From: Diaphorobacter aerolatus | GTDB lineage: Bacteria > Pseudomonadota > Gammaproteobacteria > Burkholderiales > Burkholderiaceae_C | DNA: 64,000 nt | Direction of reading: 5' to 3' | Assembly: GCF_014489535.1 (NCBI RefSeq) | Contig: NZ_CP060783.1 | Coordinates: 1,736,001-1,800,000, forward strand | The notes under the pieces: model-generated | The model's input: only the letters and a program-made list of their open reading frames with translations | What the model was told of the DNA's origin: nothing | Database searches by the model: none | Translations under genes and position numbers: made by a program | Shown here: positions 59,268 to 64,000 of the stretch, piece by piece | How positions within the stretch are numbered: the first letter of the stretch is position 1 | Layout of the letters: each line of letters starts with the position of its first letter

Positions 59268-60486
59268 CACGTTTTACTTATTTCAATAATTGGATCTATC
59301 CATGCACAGCCTGCGAAAGGCGCCTTATTGACATTGATGACTTCAAATAGCAATGCCAAATCTCTCCATTCATAGTTATTCAAAAGATGTGTCTCTGCAC
59401 TGCACAAGGCTGTTTGTACTGAATAACTCCCCGGACCTAAATTAGCGGCAAAAGATATTCGATAGAATACTTTAATGCCGCCAACTACGTCGTGAATAAC
59501 TTGTTTTTTTAAATCTGTATTTGTTCCAAAAATGACCTGCCCCAGTCGATCTTTTATTCCATAACCCAGAACCAGCCGCGAGATCGGATTTAATATGGCA
59601 ACACGTATGCAAAGGGTGACCTCTTGTCCAACATCCAGACATTCGATGCGATCTCCTTGTGTGTCTTCGAGATAGATCTCCTCGACAATTGCTTCGCCCG
59701 TTCCAGAAATAATCTGAACCTTTCCGCTTTCAAGAGTGTTTGTAGTTATTGTAGAATTCTCGCGCTCAGCAATTTTTGCGTTATAGTAATCCATTACCTC
59801 TTCAGGATTTCCATCTCTTATAATTTTGCCGTTTTCAAGCAGGATTGCTCGGTCACATAGATTTTGAATGGCGGAACGATCATGAGATACAATTAATAAG
59901 CTGGTTCCCTGCTCTCTGAATTCTCTTATCTTATTAAAGCTCTTGTGCTGAAAGTACGCATCTCCGACAGATAGTGCCTCATCAACAATTAGCAAGTCCG
60001 GTCGAACTGCGGTGGCCACACTAAATGCAAGACGCATTTGCATACCACTTGAATAGAGCCGTACTGGGCGATCTATATATGGGCCAATCTCGGCAAAGGC
60101 TTCAATTTGCGGCATACGCTCATCAATTTCGTGAGACGCGATTCCCAATAGTTGTCCTGCCATCAAGACGTTCTGCCGCCCCGTAAAATCAGGGTGAAAC
60201 CCATTCCCAATTCTAACAATGCAGCAACCCGACCGCTTGTACGCACATTTCCGGCGGTAGGGTGGGTGGTTCCTGTTATTATTTTCAATAGCGTGCTCTT
60301 GCCCGCACCATTCACCCCAATAATTCCGACAGCCTCTCCAGGTCCGACGTTGAAATCTATGTCTTTTAAGACCCATGTTTTTTCGTGATTTGGTTTTCGT
60401 GCAAACCACTCCCGTACTCTAGCCCACTTGCTAGGGTACCGCTTGTAGGCTTTACTCACATGGCTAACGCTTAGGCTGTTCATCAC
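59267..60486 (-). CDS. wzt: O-antigen ABC transporter ATP-binding protein Wzt with carbohydrate-binding domain, one frameshift
   Basis: A 406-residue ATPase after one base is restored at 60196 (joining LELGMGF to HPDFTGRQNVLM). Nucleotide-binding domain motifs: Walker A GVNGAGKST, signature YSSGMQMRLAFS and Walker B DLLIVDEALS, with the H-loop IVSHDRSA. The C-terminal ~165 residues form the beta-sandwich Wzt-C domain (GQEVTLCIRVAIL, GPGSYSVQTALC), which in related systems binds the modified non-reducing end of the glycan. Energises export with Wzm. Confidence 0.9.
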
Positions 60487-61286
60487 AATTCATCCACCAA
60501 TTCACCCACTCGTGCGGAAAAGAACCAAGCCGCCAGCGTCAGCAATATCAAGGTCGCTATTGTCAAAGGAATAAGTGGTTTCAACGACACAAAACTATGC
60601 ATCAGAAATATTTGCTGAAACCCCTGCATTAAGGGCACCATAGGATTGAACCCCATGAAAATTCGGACTTTTTCAGTCAATGCGCCAAATGTATACACAA
60701 TAGGCGTGAGCCAAAACCAAAATTGGAGTATTACACCCGTCAATTGTCCAACGTCGCGAAAAAATACGTTCAACGTACCAAGAAGCACTCCTAGCCCAAC
60801 TGCAAATCCTGTCAATATTATAAGTAGTGGGATTATTGACAGCAATGACCATCCAGGCCAGTATCCAATAATGGCCAAAAACGCTAAATATATTGCCATC
60901 ACAATCCCAAAATTAAGAAATGCCGATGTCACTACAATCGCGGGAAGGCAAATTCTCGGAAAATTTGATTTTTTTATCAAATTCCCGTTATCAACAAAGA
61001 CCCCGTTCAACCGGGAAACGATATCGGCAAACAGATTCCATGTAATCACACCTGCGCATAGATATATTGGAAACGCAAAAGGAGTTTTTTCATATCCGGG
61101 TAACGTAGGGCGCATCAACTGCCCCATCACCAAGGTATAAATCAGAATCATGGCGAGTGGGTTCGCCACTGACCAAAATGCCCCCAACAGCGATTCACGG
61201 TACTTACCATGAAACTCGCGCATCACGCTACTCCACACAAATCCGCGATAAGCCCAGAGGGCGCGAAACATAACTAAACCAGGCAT
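60483..61286 (-). CDS. wzm: O-antigen ABC transporter permease Wzm
   Basis: A 267-residue polytopic protein with six membrane segments and the ABC-2 family pattern RESLLGAFWSVANPLAMILIY near residue 30 and LGTLNVFFRDVGQLTGVILQ near residue 168. Exports undecaprenyl-diphosphate-linked glycan across the inner membrane. It overlaps wzt by 4 bases. The alternate start M6 is possible. Confidence 0.93.
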   Translation of the reverse strand: MPGLVMFRALWAYRGFVWSSVMREFHGKYRESLLGAFWSVANPLAMILIYTLVMGQLMRPTLPGYEKTPFAFPIYLCAGVITWNLFADIVSRLNGVFVDNGNLIKKSNFPRICLPAIVVTSAFLNFGIVMAIYLAFLAIIGYWPGWSLLSIIPLLIILTGFAVGLGVLLGTLNVFFRDVGQLTGVILQFWFWLTPIVYTFGALTEKVRIFMGFNPMVPLMQGFQQIFLMHSFVSLKPLIPLTIATLILLTLAAWFFSARVGELVDEL

Positions 61287-61295
61287 CTAGCTTCC

Positions 61296-62762
61296 TTAGG
61301 ATCCCGTTGTTTCTGCAACACGGCCGTAGGTATCTTCAAAACGAACAATATCGTCCTCGCCCAGATAACTCCCCGATTGCACCTCCACAATCTCAAGCGG
61401 CATCTTCCCGGGGTTACGCAAGCGATGCATGTGCCCCAAGGGGATGAAAGTAGATTCGTTCTCGCCCAACAACTGAAGCTTGTCGCCATTCGTGACTTCT
61501 GCCGTTCCGCGAACCACCACCCAGTGCTCCGCCCTGTGATGATGCATTTGCAGGCTCAAGCTTGCGCCGGGATTCACCACAATGCGTTTGACTTGGAAAC
61601 GGTCTCCGTAGTCGATGCTGTCGTACCAACCCCAAGGGCGATGCACCTTGCGATGGGAATGTGCCAGGTCCTTGCCGTGTTTTTGCAGGTGGGCGACGAT
61701 TTGCTTGACCTCCTGCGTGCGGCGCAGGTCGGCAACGAGGATGGCATCGGGCGTTTCGACCACGGCAATGTGGTCGAGCCCTACACCGGCGACGAGGCGG
61801 CTGCTCGAGAGAAACAGGGAGTTTGTGCATCCGTGCTGTACCGCGTTGCCGATGATCGCGTTGCCGTCCCTGTCGTGATCACGAACGCTCCACAACGCGT
61901 CCCACGCTCCGACATCGGACCAGCCTGCCTTGAGCGGAATGACGCGCGCCGAGATGCCGAGCTCGGGCGCCTTGGATAAACGCTCCATGACCGCGTAGTC
62001 GATGGAATCTGACGGGCTCTGCTGGAACGCGTTCGCCTCGGGACGCACGAAATCCGCATCACGCTGGGCATTGGTCATGGACTGCTCGCACGCGGCCAGG
62101 ATGTCCGGGCGGAACTGCTTCATGGCCTTCAGCCAGACACTTGAGCGTACGACGAACAGGCCGCTGTTCCAAAGGTAGTTGCCGGCTGCCAGATAGGCTT
62201 TCGCATGGTCCAGATCGGGCTTTTCGACAAAGCTCTGAACCTCAAAGGTTCCGTTGTCTTCATCCGTGCCGTGCTGAATATAGCCATAGCCGGTTTCCGG
62301 GCGGTCGGCGACGATGCCGAAAGTGACCAAGTGGCCAGCGCTCGCTACGCGGAACGCGCTTTGCACGGCACTGTGGAATGCAGGCTTGTCCGCGATCACG
62401 TGGTCTGCAGGCATGGCCAGCATCACGGGATCCTGGCCGTCGGCTTGAGCCTGTAAGGCTGCGATGGTTAGAGCCGGAGCCGTATTGCGACCGCTGGGCT
62501 CAAGCAAAATGCGTGCGTTGTCGATGTTCGATTGCTGCAACTGGGTGGCGACGAGAAACCGATGCTCGAAGTTGCACACCAGCAAGGGCGCCGCCAGTTC
62601 CACCTCGGAGGAGATGCCAACGAGCCGCGTTGCGGTGTCCTGCAGCATGCTCGCCGTGCCAGCAAGCGCATGAAATTGTTTGGGATAGGTTTCGCGCGAC
62701 AACGGCCACAGACGCGTGCCCGAACCGCCGCAGAGAATGACGGGAAGTAACTGATCAGTCAT
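61296..62762 (-). CDS. manC: Mannose-1-phosphate guanylyltransferase / mannose-6-phosphate isomerase
   Basis: A 488-residue bifunctional-type enzyme making GDP-mannose. The start at 62762 (MTDQLLPVILCGGSG) is chosen over an upstream in-frame ATG because it begins the nucleotidyltransferase fold. Motifs: GGSGTRLWPLSRETYPKQF, FVEKPDLD, and in the C-terminal cupin domain PGASLSLQMHHHRAEHW. G/C-rich codon use, unlike the next genes. First enzyme of the GDP-D-rhamnose route with Gmd and Rmd. Phosphomannomutase is not in the window. Confidence 0.95.
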   Translation of the reverse strand: MTDQLLPVILCGGSGTRLWPLSRETYPKQFHALAGTASMLQDTATRLVGISSEVELAAPLLVCNFEHRFLVATQLQQSNIDNARILLEPSGRNTAPALTIAALQAQADGQDPVMLAMPADHVIADKPAFHSAVQSAFRVASAGHLVTFGIVADRPETGYGYIQHGTDEDNGTFEVQSFVEKPDLDHAKAYLAAGNYLWNSGLFVVRSSVWLKAMKQFRPDILAACEQSMTNAQRDADFVRPEANAFQQSPSDSIDYAVMERLSKAPELGISARVIPLKAGWSDVGAWDALWSVRDHDRDGNAIIGNAVQHGCTNSLFLSSSRLVAGVGLDHIAVVETPDAILVADLRRTQEVKQIVAHLQKHGKDLAHSHRKVHRPWGWYDSIDYGDRFQVKRIVVNPGASLSLQMHHHRAEHWVVVRGTAEVTNGDKLQLLGENESTFIPLGHMHRLRNPGKMPLEIVEVQSGSYLGEDDIVRFEDTYGRVAETTGS

Positions 62763-63138
62763 GGTAGGAGAAGGTTGCCGCAGTTGCCGTGGGAGAACGC
62801 GGAAGGCTTTCCATGTCCGCTTCCAACATGGCAAGGCGTTGATTCAGTCGGCGCACATCGCGCTCTATGCGGGTGTTCACCATGTCTGCGTGCAGCGCCT
62901 TGACGAACAGGACAATGCATGCGAAGAGCAAAAGCAGCGCTGGCGGGTACGAGATCCCTACCGAGTAAGCGATGCGATCCACCAGACCCGGCCAGGCACC
63001 CAATAGCGCTGCCACTGCTGCCACGGCCACCCAGAAGAGGCCGTGCATCAGATAGAGATGATCGCGGCGAATCAGATACAAGATCAGAATCGCCAACCCC
63101 ACGCCGAGAAGCATGGTGGTGGTTTGCAAGGACGCCAT
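62755..63138 (-). CDS. DUF2304 family membrane protein
   Basis: A 127-residue protein with three membrane helices (about residues 5-22, 32-52 and 68-88), then a cytoplasmic coiled coil (TRIERDVRRLNQRLAMLEAD). This is the DUF2304 layout, usually found next to polysaccharide glycosyltransferase genes. The start at 63138 (MASLQTTTM) is preferred; it ends 8 bases inside manC. Function unknown. It appears to be the first gene of the O-antigen operon. Confidence 0.8.
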   Translation of the reverse strand: MASLQTTTMLLGVGLAILILYLIRRDHLYLMHGLFWVAVAAVAALLGAWPGLVDRIAYSVGISYPPALLLLFACIVLFVKALHADMVNTRIERDVRRLNQRLAMLEADMESLPRSPTATAATFSYHD

Positions 63139-63620
63139 ATCAGCCTGTGATTTCAGCAGGAGCGCGGCAGTGCGTACGACCAACAGACGGTCGTTCCGTT
63201 GCCATGCGCTCGAAATTCAACTGCGACACGGCCGACGCCACGTTTCCCACTTACCCTATTGGAACCGATTCCTTATCGGGGCAAAGCCGTCAATTGTAGG
63301 CGGAACGCCGAGCAGGCGAATCCCTTTGTGATTCAATAGCTTATACCTATTGAATGCTGTGATTTTCTGCGTTTTTCTTGATTTGTGTAAAACTTCGGTG
63401 ACGCGCGCCAGAATTAACTTCCAGAGGCACGTCAGCACAGGGCATTCATGCAAGCCCGGAGATGGATTTCAACTAATTACGTTTTTAACCAAAACATACC
63501 ATAGCTATTTATATGGGTAAAAAGGTATGTCTCGACCGTAGTGAATAGCGTTTGTCAGGACTTCATGGTGCTTTGGCTTTCTTCGGACGAACGGCCAGTC
63601 GTTGGAAGCCCGAGAAAACC
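63139..63620. promoter_or_regulatory. 482-base non-coding region upstream of the polysaccharide operon, with two dyads
   Basis: No gene seen. The A/T-rich centre has a perfect inverted repeat, ATTCAATAG (63331-63339), 7-base spacer, CTATTGAAT (63347-63355), and a second hairpin with ACATACC (63494-63500) and GGTATGT (63524-63530). Poly-T tracts near 63362-63390 give an upstream-element-like appearance. No JUMPstart-type sequence is visible. The operon promoter must be here, since sbcC is read in the same direction but stops at 63621. Confidence 0.6.
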
Positions 63621-64000
63621 TCAAGCGCAAATGCTCAACCGCGAGTGCCCCACTCCACCGCCTTTGTCTACGCGGATCTGGGTGGCGATGCGGTCTTTGA
63701 GTCCTTCGACGTGGCTGATGATGCCGACCATTTTTCCCGATGCGTTCAAGGTGTCGAGCGCGTCGAGCGCGACGTCGAGGGTTTCGGCGTCCAGCGTGCC
63801 GAAGCCTTCGTCCAGAAACAGGGAATCGATTGACGTCTTGTGACTGACCAGATCAGAGAGCGCCAGCGCGAGAGCAAGGCTGACCAGAAAGCTCTCGCCG
63901 CCGAGAGCGTGCGCGTGTCGCGTGTCGCGTCGGCTTGCCATTGGTCGACGATTTCGAGTTCCAGTTCGCCCGATGATTTGCGACGCAGCACATAGCGGCC
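63621..64000 (-). CDS. sbcC: Exonuclease subunit SbcC, C-terminus (5' part outside window), one frameshift
   Basis: The C-terminal ATPase lobe of the SbcC/Rad50 SMC-like nuclease subunit, which with SbcD cuts hairpins and DNA ends. The ABC signature is TRTLSGGESFLVSLALALAL after restoring one base at 63901-63902, and Walker B is DSLFLDEGFGTLD. GKMVGIISHVEGLKDRI provides the H-loop. About 127 codons are in the window; the rest lies beyond base 64000. Confidence 0.9.
   Translation of the reverse strand, partial: PLCAASQIIGRTGTRNRRPMASRRDTRHAHALGGESFLVSLALALALSDLVSHKTSIDSLFLDEGFGTLDAETLDVALDALDTLNASGKMVGIISHVEGLKDRIATQIRVDKGGGVGHSRLSICA

Overview
The window looks like chromosomal DNA of a Burkholderiales bacterium, most likely family Comamonadaceae. 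The reasons are the pilMNOPQ-aroB-dgt-gltB gene order, divergent mrcA, the cyaY/lptM pair, System II cytochrome c maturation genes (resB-ccsB) beside a di-heme cytochrome c4 and engB, the two-acyltransferase/metK divergon, and the high G+C with strong C/G third-position bias outside the polysaccharide core. I saw no rRNA, tRNA, CRISPR array or prophage.

Layout. 1-3204: 3' part of the window's gltB (minus strand). 3383-9805: an accessory stretch with a REP-type transposase, a three-gene phosphate-scavenging operon (two PhoA-type phosphatases and a His-rich secreted protein) behind a Pho box, a methyltransferase and a DUF1415 protein. 9895-19083: dgt, aroB, an Ig-like lipoprotein and the type IV pilus operon pilMNOPQ, all minus strand. 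19356-30113: mrcA, cyaY, lptM, a di-iron metallo-beta-lactamase-fold protein, msrPQ, ccsB-resB, cytochrome c4 and engB. 30133-36271: two lipid A-type acyltransferases, metK with a structured leader, a DUF1328 protein, cstA and ybdD. 36447-41399: an NAD salvage operon (pncA-like, pncB, nadE, nadM-Nudix). 41460-46785: a plus-strand module of two GT-C membrane glycosyltransferases, one with C-terminal TPRs, and a GT4-GT2 fusion. 46779-63138: a minus-strand O-antigen locus. 63621 to the end: the C-terminus of sbcC.

The O-antigen locus reads as an ABC-transporter-dependent D-rhamnose (GDP-D-Rha) polysaccharide system. ManC makes GDP-mannose, Gmd and Rmd convert it to GDP-D-rhamnose, multi-domain GT4 enzymes polymerise it, and Wzm/Wzt (with a carbohydrate-binding C-terminus) export it. 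An FkbM methyltransferase carrying a coiled-coil extension lies directly beside Wzt and is a candidate chain-capping ruler. A GtrA/GtrB/GT-C set with two more methyltransferases is embedded in it and probably decorates the chain. This core is much more A/T-rich than its flanks, which suggests serotype-type exchange.

A caution governs the whole annotation. At least fifteen single-base frameshifts in eleven otherwise intact genes all look like the loss of one G or C from a G/C run. I treat these as probable sequencing errors, not pseudogenes, and annotate each broken gene as one unit.
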